A stretch of 64,000 nucleotides of DNA, from assembly GCA_944392295.1 (NCBI GenBank), contig CALXWE010000006.1, positions 43,008 through 107,007 on the forward strand, in the 5' to 3' direction. Source of the stretch: an uncultured Alphaproteobacteria bacterium. Lineage in GTDB: Bacteria > Pseudomonadota > Alphaproteobacteria > RF32 > CAG-239. The notes under the pieces are model-generated. The model was not told the origin of the DNA and did no database searches. It saw only the letters and a list, made by a program, of their open reading frames with translations. Position 1 is the first letter of the stretch. Every line of letters begins with the position of its first letter. This document shows, one piece after another, positions 36,966 through 45,284 of this stretch. The position numbers were made by a program, and so were the translations under genes.

Positions 36966-37505
36966 ATGAAAAAGTTTTTATTAGGTTTAACGGCATTGGC
37001 GATGTTAGGCGCTTGTGCTTTAAAAAAAGATAATAGCGATACTTATATAGTGGTTTCGGGAACAGATGATACCTCGTATTTGAAAGATGTTGACGCTTGC
37101 CCCAAAGTACATATTCGTCAAGATGATGTTAAAATAGTGCAAGTTGCTGATTATAGGGAATTGTTTTCGGTTAAAGCCGTAGGATATGAAGGATTTTGCT
37201 ATTTTAATGAAAAAGTACAAAAAGACAGAGCGGTGGTTAAACCTAGGTTTAGAATTACTCGTTTGGAAGACAGCGATGTTACTGATGTGCAGTTTTCTTA
37301 TTATTTGGAAACAGTTGAGGGTCCGGAAGGTTTTTTGGGTAAGAAAACTTATTTTGCCTCCGTTAATGTTCCTCAAGGAGTTAATGAAGTTGAATTTACC
37401 GCAGATATCGGTGAGTTGAGTATTCCGCAGCCGGGAACTTATAATTTAGATTTGTTTTTAGGCTTGGTTGCCAATGGTTACGACTTGGAATATAAAAGAA
37501 AATAG
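36966..37505 (+). CDS. Lipoprotein of unknown function
   Basis: The 179-residue product has a clear lipobox (LAMLGAC) after a signal starting MKKFLLGLTAL. The remainder is predicted beta-rich, with a Cys pair in DACPKVHI and GFCYFNEKV that could form a disulfide. I know no family. I chose the ATG at 36966 because AGGAGG lies just upstream; an earlier in-frame ATG lacks one. It follows the methyltransferase closely and precedes tkt by 11 bp. Confidence 0.8.
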   Translation: MKKFLLGLTALAMLGACALKKDNSDTYIVVSGTDDTSYLKDVDACPKVHIRQDDVKIVQVADYRELFSVKAVGYEGFCYFNEKVQKDRAVVKPRFRITRLEDSDVTDVQFSYYLETVEGPEGFLGKKTYFASVNVPQGVNEVEFTADIGELSIPQPGTYNLDLFLGLVANGYDLEYKRK

Positions 37506-37516
37506 GAGATTGTAAT

Positions 37517-39484
37517 ATGCAATATAATTACAAAGAGATGGCTAATGCTATAAGATTTTTAAGTGCAGATGCTATTGATAAGGCAAATTCCGGGCACCCC
37601 GGCATGCCGTTGGGTATGGCCGATGTGGCAACCGTGTTGTTTACCAAATTTATAAAAATCAATTCGGTGCATCCGGAATGGTTTGATAGAGACCGCTTTG
37701 TTCTTTCGGCCGGACACGGTTCAATGCTTTTATATTCCTTATTATATCTTTTGGGTTATGAAGATATTGATATCGAGGATATTAAAAACTTTAGACAACT
37801 TGGCTCTAAAACTGCCGGACATCCAGAATACGGACATCTTAAAGGGATTGATATGACTACCGGTCCTTTAGGGCAAGGTATTTCATCGGCAGTAGGTATG
37901 GCGCTGGCTGAAAGAATTATTAATGCAAAGTTTGGTGATGAACTTTGTAACCATCACACTTATGTTATTTGCGGCGACGGTTGTTTAATGGAAGGTATTT
38001 CCGAAGAAGCCGCTTCGCTTGCCGGACACTTAAAACTTAATAAATTAATTGTGTTGTGGGATAATAATAATGTTACCATAGACGGCAATGTTACGGCGGC
38101 AAGTTCAACAAACCAGTTGGAACGCTTTAAGGCTATGGGATGGAATACCTTGGAAATTAACGGTCATGATTATGCCGAAATTGAACAAGCTTTAACTGCG
38201 GCACAAAAATCAGATAAGCCGATGCTTATTTCTTGTAAAACGATTATAGGTTTTGGTTCGCCGATGAAATGTGGTACATCAAAATGTCATGGCTCGCCGC
38301 TGGGAGAAGCCGAAACCGAAGCTATGCGTCATGCTTTGGATTGGCCTTATCCTCCGTTTGAATTGCCGTTTGAGGTACTGAATGCTTGGCGTATTGCCGG
38401 TAAACGCTCTAAGGCAAGTTATGTGGCTTGGAGTGAGTTTGCTAAAAAGGCCGGGGATAAGTTTTTGAATTATATTTCAAATACCTTACCCACAAACTGG
38501 ATGAAAGATTTAGATGCTCTTAAACAAACAGCCATAAAAGAAAAGACCAAAGTTGCAACGCGTAAAGCTTCGCAGATGTGTCTCGAAAAAATAGTGCCCA
38601 ATATTGAACAAATTGTCGGAGGTTCAGCCGATTTGGCGGCTTCAAACTTAACGTTTGTAAACGGAATGAAGACCATTACAGCCGATGATTATAACGGTAA
38701 CAATGTTATGTACGGTATAAGAGAGCACGCTATGGGTGCTATTATGAACGGTATGGCTTTGCACGGCGGAGTTATTCCTTACGGCGGTACGTTCTTTGTA
38801 TTTTCCGACTATATGCGTCCGTCCATGCGTTTGGCGGCATTAATGGGCTTAAGAGTTATCTATGTTTTAACTCATGATTCCATAGGTGTCGGCGAAGATG
38901 GTCCGACTCATCAACCGATTGAACATTTAGCATCATACAGAGCAATGCCCAATATTTACACTTTCCGTCCTTGCGATGTTGTGGAAACAGCCGAAGCCTG
39001 GGAGATTGCTTTAGAAAGCGAAAAGACACCAAGTATTTTGGCATTATCACGCCAAGGGCTGCCGATGATAAGAGAATCGGCAAAAGAAAACTTAACACTT
39101 AAAGGCGGATACGTTATATCCGATGTGGATAAGGGTAAAAAACGTCAGGCTACGATTATTGCAACCGGCTCAGAGGTATCCTTAGCCGTAGCGGCGCAAG
39201 CTAAACTTAAAGAAAAAGGCATTGCGGCGGCGGTGGTTTCTATGCCGTGTACGGAATTGTTTGATAAACAAAGCCCGGCATATCAGGATAAAGTTTTGGG
39301 TAAATGTCCGCGAATCGCCGTAGAAGCAGCATCTAAGTTTGGCTGGGAGAGATATGTCGGTTTAGACGGAGATATTATCGGTATGGACGGCTTCGGTGCT
39401 TCCGGCCCCGGCGATAAGCTCTATGAACACTTTGGCATTACGGTAGACGAAGTGGTCGAGAGTGTAGAGAATTTAGTAAAATAA
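37517..39484 (+). CDS. tkt: Transketolase
   Basis: Thiamine-diphosphate enzyme of the pentose-phosphate pathway. The 655-residue product has FLSADAIDKANSGHPGMPLG, the TPP motif GDGCLMEGISEEAASLAGHL with a downstream NN, the catalytic GIREHAMGAIMNGMALHGG and THDSIGVGEDGPTHQP. Length is usual (about 660). AGGAG precedes the ATG. A double terminator follows. Confidence 0.97.
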   Translation: MQYNYKEMANAIRFLSADAIDKANSGHPGMPLGMADVATVLFTKFIKINSVHPEWFDRDRFVLSAGHGSMLLYSLLYLLGYEDIDIEDIKNFRQLGSKTAGHPEYGHLKGIDMTTGPLGQGISSAVGMALAERIINAKFGDELCNHHTYVICGDGCLMEGISEEAASLAGHLKLNKLIVLWDNNNVTIDGNVTAASSTNQLERFKAMGWNTLEINGHDYAEIEQALTAAQKSDKPMLISCKTIIGFGSPMKCGTSKCHGSPLGEAETEAMRHALDWPYPPFELPFEVLNAWRIAGKRSKASYVAWSEFAKKAGDKFLNYISNTLPTNWMKDLDALKQTAIKEKTKVATRKASQMCLEKIVPNIEQIVGGSADLAASNLTFVNGMKTITADDYNGNNVMYGIREHAMGAIMNGMALHGGVIPYGGTFFVFSDYMRPSMRLAALMGLRVIYVLTHDSIGVGEDGPTHQPIEHLASYRAMPNIYTFRPCDVVETAEAWEIALESEKTPSILALSRQGLPMIRESAKENLTLKGGYVISDVDKGKKRQATIIATGSEVSLAVAAQAKLKEKGIAAAVVSMPCTELFDKQSPAYQDKVLGKCPRIAVEAASKFGWERYVGLDGDIIGMDGFGASGPGDKLYEHFGITVDEVVESVENLVK

Positions 39485-39514
39485 ATTTTAACTTATAAAT
39501 ACAGCCGTAAATAT

Positions 39515-39549
39515 AATCAGCCCCGTCAATTTATATAGCGGGGCTGATT
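39515..39549 (+). terminator. Intrinsic terminator after tkt
   Basis: AATCAGCCCCG pairs perfectly with CGGGGCTGATT over a 13-nt loop; the following tract is only GGTTAAAAAA, so activity relies on the strong stem. Confidence 0.55.
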
Positions 39550-39554
39550 GGTTA

Positions 39555-39590
39555 AAAAATAAGCTCACTGTGTAATGTGAGCTTATTTTT
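39555..39590. terminator. Bidirectional terminator between tkt and the Cys-rich gene
   Basis: AAAAATAAGCTCAC pairs with GTGAGCTTATTTTT with T-runs on both strands. It ends tkt on the plus strand and the Cys-rich gene on the minus strand. Confidence 0.85.
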
Positions 39591-39606
39591 AGTATACTCA
39601 TAATTC

Positions 39607-40620
39607 TTATGGGTTTGCAGGTATAATTGTCGAACACTTCATACACTGCTCTCTTGTAGTCCCAAGCTGAGTGTTTGAGCAGCCTTTATTAATGTTAGTG
39701 CAATCATATGCGTATCCTCTTGCGCAACAACTTTGTTGTACAGGAGGAATTACAATGGTACCACAACTTTTGCAAGTTTTGCCCTTATAGGTGCTTGAGT
39801 TACTGCAACCACCACCTACTGACTTACAATCGTAGCTAAATGATAATGAACAGCAATCAAGGGTGATTGAACCACCACCATTGCACTTTTTGCAAGTACT
39901 GTTTCCGGAATAACCGACAATGCTTATGGTGCCGGAGCAAACAGGTGTAATAGTATAACTTCCAGACGGGCAAGACTTAGCTACACACTTACCGCAGGTT
40001 TTGTCGCCGGCAGAGGCTGTTTGTACTGTCCAGCCGTTTACAAATAATCCTGTTGCACAATCACTGGTGGATGTGATATCTTCTGAATATCCGTCAGGGC
40101 ACGGAATATCTACGCATTTAAGACAAGTTTTATCGCCGGAATAATAGCCGGTTTCTTGAGGGGTGCCGCCAACCGGACTGCAAGCTACCGTTGTTGAGCC
40201 CTCCACACAAGATTTGGCGGTACATTTGCCGCAAACCTTTTGCCCTGCAGTTACAGATTCAAAATTCCAGCCTTCGGGGTGTTCACCGCAGTTATCCACG
40301 GAAGTAATGGTATCGGAATAACCTTCGGGGCATTGTTCATCAGCGGGAGAACAGTCGTAACAGGTCAACCCTTTATACGATACTTGTACGCAGTTATTGG
40401 TAGTTTGAGTGTCAGTATATCGACCGTCTTCGCACGACCATTCGGCACAATGCCATTTTGAGGCATCAAACGGGCAAGCTACGCCCCCATACGGACACGA
40501 TGATTTGGTGTAACCTAAACCGGCACAGTCGGCAGAATTGTTTTCAACGCAATTTTTGGCCATAGCCATGGTTGAAAACAAACAAGAAACTACAGATAAC
40601 GTGAGCAATAACCTGGTCAT
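39607..40620 (-). CDS. Secreted cysteine-rich repeat protein
   Basis: The 337-residue product has a signal peptide (MTRLLLTLSVVSCLFSTMAMA) and about 40 cysteines. Two imperfect ~45-residue repeats are visible, opening CPEGYSDTITSVDNC and CPDGYSEDITSTSDC. Each continues through (Q/D)K(V/T)CGKC and ends in AKSC. Two further C-terminal units share the pattern xCC-x3-(Y)AYDC...GCSN...CKxC. Disulfide-rich surface or adhesion role is inferred; I know no family. ATG at 40620 follows GGAGG; the open frame goes 22 codons further. It is alone, between terminators and the rplM promoter region. Confidence 0.82.
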   Translation of the reverse strand: MTRLLLTLSVVSCLFSTMAMAKNCVENNSADCAGLGYTKSSCPYGGVACPFDASKWHCAEWSCEDGRYTDTQTTNNCVQVSYKGLTCYDCSPADEQCPEGYSDTITSVDNCGEHPEGWNFESVTAGQKVCGKCTAKSCVEGSTTVACSPVGGTPQETGYYSGDKTCLKCVDIPCPDGYSEDITSTSDCATGLFVNGWTVQTASAGDKTCGKCVAKSCPSGSYTITPVCSGTISIVGYSGNSTCKKCNGGGSITLDCCSLSFSYDCKSVGGGCSNSSTYKGKTCKSCGTIVIPPVQQSCCARGYAYDCTNINKGCSNTQLGTTREQCMKCSTIIPANP

Positions 40621-40751
40621 AATACCTCCGTATTTAAGCTTTATACCTGCAATTTTAGCATAAACAAATTTTATTTGCAACTTCAATAATATATCATTAA
40701 CTGCAAATATCAGAATAAGTAATTTTTATGAAATACAACAGGTTAGCGCGC

Positions 40752-40765
40752 GGTATTATAATACC
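40752..40765. promoter_or_regulatory. 14-bp perfect palindrome upstream of rplM
   Basis: GGTATTATAATACC is self-complementary over 14 bp. It lies 40 bp before the rplM -35 box and about 130 bp from the divergent Cys-rich gene, where an operator could sit. The sequence also contains a TATAAT-like core (TATAAT) that could be a -10 box. Confidence 0.4.
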
Positions 40766-40802
40766 ATAAAGCAACACATTGTATTTTAATGTTTTTTTGT
40801 TG

Positions 40803-40830
40803 TTGACAAATGATTTTATTTAAGTATAGT
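40803..40830 (+). promoter_or_regulatory. Promoter of rplM-rpsI
   Basis: TTGACA (perfect -35) and TATAGT are separated by 16 bp, 41 bp before the rplM ATG. Confidence 0.8.
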
Positions 40831-40871
40831 AACAACCGAATTGAATAACCCTTTTTGGAAAGAGACAAAAT

Positions 40872-41339
40872 ATGAATACATATGCAACCAAACCCTCAGA
40901 TATTGAGAGAAAATGGTATGTCGTTGATGCTCAAGGTGTTGTTTTAGGCCGTTTGGCAGCTGAAATTGCTAAAATTTTGCGCGGTAAACACAAACCTTGT
41001 TTTGTTCCTAACTTGGACTGCGGCGACTATGTTGTTGTTATTAATGCCGACAAAGTTAAATTGACCGGCAAAAAATTAACCGATAAAAAATATTTCAAAC
41101 ACACCGGCTGGATTGGCGGTATTAAAGAAACTACACCTGCTAAAATTTTGGCTGGTCGTTTCCCGGAGCGCGTTGTTGAGAAAGCTGTTGAACGTATGAT
41201 TTCTCGTAACCCGATGGGTCGTCAACAAATGACCAAGTTAAAGGTTTATGCCGGTAGCGAACACCCGCATACAGCACAAAATCCTGAAGTTTTGGATATT
41301 GCTGCTCGTAACCCGAAGAATAAAAGGAGTGCTTTATAA
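40872..41339 (+). CDS. rplM: 50S ribosomal protein L13
   Basis: Binds 23S rRNA early in assembly. The 155-residue product opens [25 protein letters not shown], with [20 protein letters not shown] and KRMI-type [28 protein letters not shown] precedes the ATG. Its stop overlaps the rpsI start (TAATG), the invariant rplM-rpsI operon. Confidence 0.98.
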   Translation: MNTYATKPSDIERKWYVVDAQGVVLGRLAAEIAKILRGKHKPCFVPNLDCGDYVVVINADKVKLTGKKLTDKKYFKHTGWIGGIKETTPAKILAGRFPERVVEKAVERMISRNPMGRQQMTKLKVYAGSEHPHTAQNPEVLDIAARNPKNKRSAL

Positions 41340-41824
41340 TGGCTAAAAAAATTGAATCTTTGCAAGATATTAAAGCTGCTACAACCTCAACAGAGGCTAC
41401 AGAAGCTAAAGTTGTTCGTAAAGCAAATAAAGATAAATTCGGTCGTTCTTATGCCACAGGTAAAAGAAAAGATGCCGTTGCTCGTGTTTGGGTTAAACCC
41501 GGTAAAGGTAACATTACCATTAACGACAAATCTATTGATCAATACTTTGCTCGTCCGGTTTTGAAAATGATTATTAATCAACCGTTTGAAATTACCAACC
41601 GTATGAATGAATTTGATGTTGTTTGTACAGTTAAAGGCGGTGGTTTGTCTGGTCAAGCCGGTGCTATTAAACACGGTATTGCTAAAGCTTTGAACGAATA
41701 CGAGCCGGAATTGAGAACTGTTTTGAAACAAGCCGGTTTCTTAACCCGCGATGCTCGTGTTGTTGAACGTAAAAAATACGGTAAAGCTAAAGCTCGTCGT
41801 TCTTACCAATTCTCTAAACGTTAA
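41339..41824 (+). CDS. rpsI: 30S ribosomal protein S9
   Basis: The 161-residue product has the S9 core from about residue 35 ([20 protein letters not shown]), [17 protein letters not shown] and the C-terminal basic tail ending [15 protein letters not shown], which contacts P-site tRNA. An N-terminal extension of about 30 residues rich in Thr, Ala and Lys is present, common in Alphaproteobacteria. Confidence 0.97.
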   Translation: MAKKIESLQDIKAATTSTEATEAKVVRKANKDKFGRSYATGKRKDAVARVWVKPGKGNITINDKSIDQYFARPVLKMIINQPFEITNRMNEFDVVCTVKGGGLSGQAGAIKHGIAKALNEYEPELRTVLKQAGFLTRDARVVERKKYGKAKARRSYQFSKR

Positions 41825-41856
41825 TTGGTATTACGAAAATATCAAATGCTTTATGG

Positions 41857-41883
41857 GGGCTGCAATCTTTTGCAGCCCTTTTT
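41857..41883 (+). terminator. Intrinsic terminator of rpsI
   Basis: GGGCTGCAA pairs perfectly with TTGCAGCCC over a TCTT loop, followed by five T's. Confidence 0.9.
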
Positions 41884-41920
41884 GTATATGTTTATGAGGA
41901 AATATATATTGGTGTAAATA

Positions 41921-41948
41921 TTGACATATTAGATGGTTGATTTAATGT
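41921..41948 (+). promoter_or_regulatory. Candidate promoter upstream of a 31-codon ORF
   Basis: TTGACA (perfect -35) and TAATGT are separated by 16 bp. It lies in the 360-bp region between the rpsI terminator and the pilin gene, 40 bp before the small ORF at 41989. Confidence 0.4.
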
Positions 41949-41988
41949 TATTTGCAAATTATTTGTATTTTTGATGAGGTTGCCTAAA

Positions 41989-42084
41989 ATGAAAATTTTA
42001 GATGAAAACATATGTAAAGAATTGAGAAAAGTTGTTAATTCATCACGAAATAAAATTGGACTTAATTTTTTACCGCTCAGATGA
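41989..42084 (+). CDS. 31-residue ORF, possibly a gene remnant
   Basis: An ATG at 41989 with GAGG nine nt upstream opens 31 codons before a TGA (MKILDENICKELRKVVNSSR...). The sequence ENICKELRKVV...NKIGLNFLPLR has the Lys/Leu pattern of a helical start to a longer protein, and no continuation is seen in other frames. It may be a truncated remnant or a small peptide. The promoter-like sequence upstream is the main support. Confidence 0.3.
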   Translation: MKILDENICKELRKVVNSSRNKIGLNFLPLR

Positions 42085-42130
42085 AGCGTTACGAAACTAT
42101 AGTTATTCCATAACCGTTATCTTCCATAAC

Positions 42131-42162
42131 AAAAAGCCCCGAGATGAACTCAGAGCCTTTGT
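42131..42162 (-). terminator. Intrinsic terminator of the pilin gene
   Basis: On the minus strand GCTCTGAG pairs with CTCGGGGC (two G-T pairs), extended by AAA/TTT, followed by TTTTTG. The loop is 5 nt. Confidence 0.75.
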
Positions 42163-42188
42163 TTTTAGCTTAAACTAACTAAACTATA

Positions 42189-42872
42189 TTAGTAGTACTT
42201 CCAAGCTACAGCGTAACCGGAACCACTGTTAGCACCGCCGGAGCAAGCAGCAACGGCTTGAGTAACTGTAACAGGGGTAGGAACGGTTGTATCACCAGGT
42301 TTAGCAACAACCGAACCGTCACCGGCATCTGCGCTAGAAGGTGACTCGTCAATTGTAACGTCAGTTAACAAACCACCTACGGTACCTAAAGCAACGCCTG
42401 TAGGAGCGGTGTCTTCTTTACCGGCAGCAATAGCAATCAAGCCGGAAGATTGACCAGAACCCCAGTCACCGGTTGCAACGGTAACGCAAGCTTCAGATGA
42501 CAAACCGGCATATTCAATGGTGAATGCTTCAGTACCAGCATCAGCCTCTCTTGCCTTAGAAGCTGTAATCAATACAGCGCCACCGAAAGCATTGGTGATG
42601 CTTGAGCTTGATTCATCGCTGTACATTTCATTCGGAACAACGCCAAACTTTTTAGCTTGTTCGTTTGTTAATCCGGCATAGTCACCTTGTGAAGAGAACA
42701 AGGTACGGATGTTAGCAACCAACATAGATACTTGGTCAGTTGTTTTGTTGATTTTGTATTTGTTCATAGCTTTTGAGTAGCCGGCGATACCACCAACGGA
42801 CAATACACCGATAATGGCTAACACGCCAAGCATTTCAACCATGGAACGACCATTTTCATTAATGTGTTTCAT
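42189..42872 (-). CDS. Type IV pilin-like (pseudopilin) protein
   Basis: The 227-residue product has a class III-type prepilin leader: NENG then RSMVEMLGVLAIIGVLSVGG, with Gly before the cleavage site and Glu at mature position 5. The helix passes into AMNKYKINKTTDQVSMLVAN, and the C-terminal domain ends ACSGGANSGSGYAVAWKYY with Cys residues for a disulfide. The upstream open frame (57 codons) is not used; ATG at 42872 follows AGGGGAAAATATT. No pilus assembly genes are in the window, so it is an orphan. Type II secretion pseudopilin is an alternative. Confidence 0.85.
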   Translation of the reverse strand: MKHINENGRSMVEMLGVLAIIGVLSVGGIAGYSKAMNKYKINKTTDQVSMLVANIRTLFSSQGDYAGLTNEQAKKFGVVPNEMYSDESSSSITNAFGGAVLITASKAREADAGTEAFTIEYAGLSSEACVTVATGDWGSGQSSGLIAIAAGKEDTAPTGVALGTVGGLLTDVTIDESPSSADAGDGSVVAKPGDTTVPTPVTVTQAVAACSGGANSGSGYAVAWKYY

Positions 42873-43081
42873 AATATTTTCCCCTAAAAAATATTTCTGT
42901 TTACAGTATATACTGTACCGCAGATTGAAATCTCTAACAAGTCTATCTTTAGTAATAGATAAAGATATATATCTTTTTAAAAACCAGCATCTGGCGATAC
43001 ATTCGCTACACAGCATAGATGTTTGTTTGTTAAAAAACACTTAATTATTGCAAATTATCGTAAATTTTTTTAACAACTTTC

Positions 43082-43109
43082 TTGACTCCTTGGCGCAAAG
43101 TTATACTAT
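43082..43109 (+). promoter_or_regulatory. Promoter of the DEAD-box-like gene
   Basis: TTGACT and TACTAT are separated by 16 bp; the second box overlaps TATACT (14 bp). It ends 37 bp before the ATG at 43146. Confidence 0.6.
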
Positions 43110-43145
43110 GCAACTACTTTTTAACTCTTTTTATTAAGGTAGATT

Positions 43146-43946
43146 ATGACTTTTAGTGAATTAGGTTTATCGCAAACTACAATTAAAGCTATTGAAGAAT
43201 TGGGCATTAAAAAACCCACAACCGTACAAAATGACGTTATCCCTTCTATTTTGGAAGGCAAAGATATTTTTACCATTGCTCCGGGCAGATGCGGTAAAAC
43301 TTGCTCTTATGTTTTTCCGCTTATTGATATTATTTCACAAAAACAGGGGCAAAATATTTTAATTGTTACTGCGGATTCTGCTCAGGCCGTTAAGGTTTCT
43401 GACAGCTTTGCCGTATTTAATAAGTATCACGAAATTAATGAACAGGCCGTTAACGAAGATAATAAGGACGTTGATAATGAGGCTAATGTTATTATCGCTG
43501 CGCCCGATTTGTTGCTTGAAATTGCCGCAGAAGGTAAAATCGACTTGTCAAAAGTTAACATCTTGGTCGTAGATGATATTAATTTAATTAAAAAACGCCG
43601 CCAACTTAAAAGCTTGGAAAAGGTTTTGGAAATGCTTCCGGCTGATAAACAAAATATTGTGTTTACCAACCGCCGCTCTAAAGAAACTCAGGATATTTTA
43701 GATAAAATCTTAAAAACACCGGCTGAAATTAAGGTTGATAAAAATAAGGAAGATGAGGCTCAAAATTATCAGGAAAATAGTAATCAGTCCCAACCGCAAG
43801 GCGCTGAACCTAAAAAAGAGGCTTTGCCCCATACTCCTTTGATTGATAAGGAAGCCATTGCTCTAGCTAATCAGTATAAAACATTCGGCGATAAAACGCC
43901 AAATTTCTTGCTGATAAAAGGCGAATTGGCTCGCAACGAATTTTAA
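43146..43946 (+). CDS. Degenerate single-domain DEAD-box-like protein
   Basis: The 266-residue product opens like a DEAD-box helicase (FSELGLSQTTIKAIEELGIKKPTTVQNDVIP, with the Q motif), but key motifs are altered. Motif I reads APGRCGKT in place of AxTGxGKT, motif II DEAD reads VDDI, and SAT reads TNR. The RecA-like domain 2 is absent; instead residues about 200-266 form a Lys/Gln-rich tail. ATP turnover is doubtful, so it may act as an RNA-binding or scaffold relative. It stands alone, upstream of yebC. Confidence 0.72.
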   Translation: MTFSELGLSQTTIKAIEELGIKKPTTVQNDVIPSILEGKDIFTIAPGRCGKTCSYVFPLIDIISQKQGQNILIVTADSAQAVKVSDSFAVFNKYHEINEQAVNEDNKDVDNEANVIIAAPDLLLEIAAEGKIDLSKVNILVVDDINLIKKRRQLKSLEKVLEMLPADKQNIVFTNRRSKETQDILDKILKTPAEIKVDKNKEDEAQNYQENSNQSQPQGAEPKKEALPHTPLIDKEAIALANQYKTFGDKTPNFLLIKGELARNEF

Positions 43947-44041
43947 GTTTTTGGTATTTTTATCAAAAAAATTGTTGCGCAAGGGCTTAGCTTGCGTTAT
44001 AAGCGCTTTAACAATAATTTAGTTGAATATGGAGTTGAAAT

Positions 44042-44797
44042 ATGTCAGGACATTCGCAATTTAAAAATATTATGTATCGTAAAGGCGCACAAGATGCTAA
44101 AAAAGCTCGCGTGTTTGCTAAACTTGCTCGTGAAATTACCGTTGCCGCTAAAAGCGGTTTGCCCGAACCTGATAAAAACCCGCGCTTAAGATTGGCTATT
44201 CAAGCTGCTCGTGCAGAAAGTATGCCTAAAGATAATATTGAACGCGCTATCGCTAAAGCTACCCAAACCGCCGGCGGGGCTGACTTCGTTTCCATGCGTT
44301 ATGAAGGCTTTGCTCCTAACAAGGCTGCCGTTATCGTTGAGGCTTTGACCGATAATAAAAATCGTACTGCCGGTAATATTCGTACTATCTTTGGTAAACG
44401 CGGCGGCGCTATGGGTGAAACAGGCTCTGTTACATTTAACTTTGAACGTATCGGTTATATTCAATACCCTGCTTCCGTTGCTGAACCTGATAAAATGTTT
44501 GAAGCTGCTTTGGAAGCCGGCGCTAACGACGTTGTTTCTGATGAAGAGTTTCATGAAATTGAAACTTTACCCGATGATTTGTCGGCCGTTACCGAAGCTT
44601 TGGAAAAACAATTCGGCACTCCGTCGGCTTCGCGCTTAGACTGGAAACCGACCGTTAAAACCGAAATTAATGATGTTGAAACCGCTCAAAAGTTCTTGGA
44701 CTTTATTGAGGCTTTGGAAGATGATGATGACGTTCAACACGTTTATCATAATGCCGAAATTGCCGACTCGGTTTTGGCTCAATTAGAAAAAGAGTAG
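44042..44797 (+). CDS. yebC: YebC/PmpR-family protein
   Basis: The family acts as transcription regulator or translation factor that relieves ribosome stalling. The 251-residue product opens SGHSQFKNIMYRKGAQDAKK, then ARAESMPKDNIERAIAKATQ and the conserved YEGFAPNKAAVIVEALTDNKN and GAMGETGSVTFNFE. ATG at 44042 follows GGAGTTGAAAT. ruvC starts 4 bp after, which is the usual yebC-ruvC pairing. Confidence 0.96.
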   Translation: MSGHSQFKNIMYRKGAQDAKKARVFAKLAREITVAAKSGLPEPDKNPRLRLAIQAARAESMPKDNIERAIAKATQTAGGADFVSMRYEGFAPNKAAVIVEALTDNKNRTAGNIRTIFGKRGGAMGETGSVTFNFERIGYIQYPASVAEPDKMFEAALEAGANDVVSDEEFHEIETLPDDLSAVTEALEKQFGTPSASRLDWKPTVKTEINDVETAQKFLDFIEALEDDDDVQHVYHNAEIADSVLAQLEKE

Positions 44798-44801
44798 AAC
44801 C

Positions 44802-45284
44802 TTGGTTAGAATTTTAGGTCTAGACCCAAGTCTTTCATCCACAGGGTGGGGAGTCGTTGATATGGAAAATAACCGTCTGCGCTATGTCGCAGACGGTTTT
44901 ATTCCGACGGATCCTAAACTTCCTATTGAACAACGCTTAGATGCTTTATATCGCGCCGTTTGTAACGTAATCGAAACTTATAAGCCCGATGAGGCTTCCA
45001 TTGAAATTATCTTCTTAAATACCAATCCTAATTCTACCTTAAAACTCAGTATGGCTCGAGGTGTGGTAATTTTGGCTCCGGGAACATATTCTATTCCGCT
45101 GTTTGAATATGAACCTAATAAAGTTAAAAAAGCTACCGTCGGTGTAGGCAAGGCGGCTAAAGACCAAGTTGAAACTATGGTCAAAATTTTGCTTCCGGGC
45201 TGTAAACCTAAAAATAACGATTCATCCGACGCATTGGCGATTGCCATTACTCATGCTCATTTTAGAAATGCTCTAAAGCGCTAG
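44802..45284 (+). CDS. ruvC: Holliday junction resolvase RuvC
   Basis: Cuts four-way junctions in recombination. The 160-residue product has the first catalytic Asp in ILGLDPSLSSTGWG, the Glu in ASIEIIFLNTN, and the C-terminal pair in NNDSSDALAIAITHAH. The start is TTG, 4 bp after yebC. ruvA and ruvB, often in the same operon, are not next to it: the following genes are on the other strand. It converges on the next gene with a 12-bp overlap at the ends. Confidence 0.93.
   Translation: MVRILGLDPSLSSTGWGVVDMENNRLRYVADGFIPTDPKLPIEQRLDALYRAVCNVIETYKPDEASIEIIFLNTNPNSTLKLSMARGVVILAPGTYSIPLFEYEPNKVKKATVGVGKAAKDQVETMVKILLPGCKPKNNDSSDALAIAITHAHFRNALKR

Noticed and set aside
39515..39590. Two adjacent hairpins as a riboswitch or repeat
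   Set aside because: They are explained as terminators of tkt and the convergent Cys-rich gene.
43978..43996. CGCAAG/CTTGCG hairpin upstream of yebC
   Set aside because: Six base pairs with no T-run and no second copy; too weak to call a regulatory element.
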